Source of the DNA: Antedon mediterranea
Taxonomy: Eukaryota > Echinodermata > Crinoidea > Comatulida > Antedonidae
DNA length: 64,000 nt
Direction of reading: 5' to 3'
Assembly: GCF_964355755.1 (NCBI RefSeq)
Contig: NC_092671.1
Location: 35,357,304 to 35,421,303, forward strand
The notes under the pieces are model-generated. The model did not search any database. It had not been told where the DNA came from and was given only the letters and a program-made list of their open reading frames with translations. Below, piece after piece: positions 63,323 to 64,000 of the stretch. A program made the translations under genes and the position numbers. How positions within the stretch are numbered: position 1 is the first letter of the stretch; each line of letters begins with the position of its first letter.

Positions 63323-63994
63323 AGATACTATGGATATCTTGTGTGTAAACAGATACTATGGATATCTTGTGTGTAAACAGATACTATGGATATCTTGTGT
63401 GTAAACAGATACTATGGATATCTTGTGTGTAAACAGATACTATGGATATCTTGTGTGTAAACAGATACTATGGATATCTTGTGTGTAAACAGATACTATG
63501 GATATCTTGTGTGTAAACAGATACTATGGATATCTTGTGTGTAAACAGATACTATGGATATCTTGTGTGTAAACAGATACTATGGATATCTTGTGTGTAA
63601 ACAGATACTATGGATATCTTGTGTGTAAACAGATACTATGGATATCTTGTGTGTAAACAGATACTATGGATATCTTGTGTGTAAACAGATACTATGGATA
63701 TCTTGTGTGTAAACAGATACTATGGATATCTTGTGTGTAAACAGATACTATGGATATCTTGTGTGTAAACAGATACTATGGATATCTTGTGTGTAAACAG
63801 ATACTATGGATATCTTGTGTGTAAACAGATACTATGGATATCTTGTGTGTAAACAGATACTATGGATATCTTGTGTGTAAACAGATACTATGGATATCTT
63901 GTGTGTAAACAGATACTATGGATATCTTGTGTGTAAACAGATACTATGGATATCTTGTGTGTAAACAGATACTATGGATATCTTGTGTGTAAAC
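63323..63994. repeat. 28-bp satellite, 24 near-identical copies
   Basis: The unit AGATACTATGGATATCTTGT + GTGTAAAC repeats from 63323 to 63994 in unbroken 28-bp register (24 units); I saw no variant unit. The last six bases of the window (ACTGAA) leave the repeat, so the array appears to end there. Such uniformity implies recent expansion or ongoing homogenisation. 28 is not a multiple of 3, so it is not a coding repeat. Confidence 0.97.
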
Positions 63995-64000
63995 ACTGAA

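Noticed and set aside
2101-63994. CRISPR-like arrays
   Set aside because: Tandem arrays here have no unique spacers between direct repeats of constant length, and the DNA is eukaryotic.

Overview
The window is animal nuclear DNA: AT-rich, with multi-exon genes that have GT-AG introns, non-LTR retrotransposon tails, tRNA-derived SINEs and many short inverted-repeat elements. The palindrome TAGGCCTA is scattered throughout. Together with the gene set and divergence this suggests a marine deuterostome, perhaps an echinoderm; that placement is a guess from sequence style.

Three protein-coding genes were recognised by translating spliced exons. On the minus strand at the left edge is the first coding exon of fumarylacetoacetase (FAH; 1325-1405), with the rest off the window. 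Next, also minus, is a complete six-exon phosphatidylethanolamine N-methyltransferase (PEMT; start 30925, stop 4837, 231 residues). One of its introns is 22,978 bp. On the plus strand is a complete 19-exon MYCBP-associated protein (MYCBPAP; 36610-55678, 851 residues), with two further in-phase optional exons near its 5' end. PEMT and MYCBPAP are head to head, separated by about 5.7 kb packed with inverted-repeat elements and TAGGCCTA-rich sequence.

The most unusual content lies on the plus strand inside the large PEMT intron. Eight tandem, strongly conserved hairpins of about 72 nt (24990-26247) look like a polycistronic microRNA cluster. About 700 bp upstream is a TATA box with a possible first exon and splice donor, and a second TATA promoter candidate lies 1.8 kb further upstream. 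I do not recognise the arm sequences as a known microRNA.

The rest is largely repeats. At least 18 copies of one palindromic MITE (M1, ends resembling AAGCTCTGTCTACACTATCA) are spread throughout. There are smaller families M2 and M3, two copies of a TTAA-flanked element, a Helitron2-like element, a large interrupted palindrome, two abutting long-TIR elements, three tRNA-like SINE families, several LINE 3' fragments, a 1.2-kb 23-bp minisatellite and a 24-copy 28-bp satellite at the right end. From 55.7 kb to the right end no gene was recognised; only one candidate minus-strand exon and one short open frame were seen.
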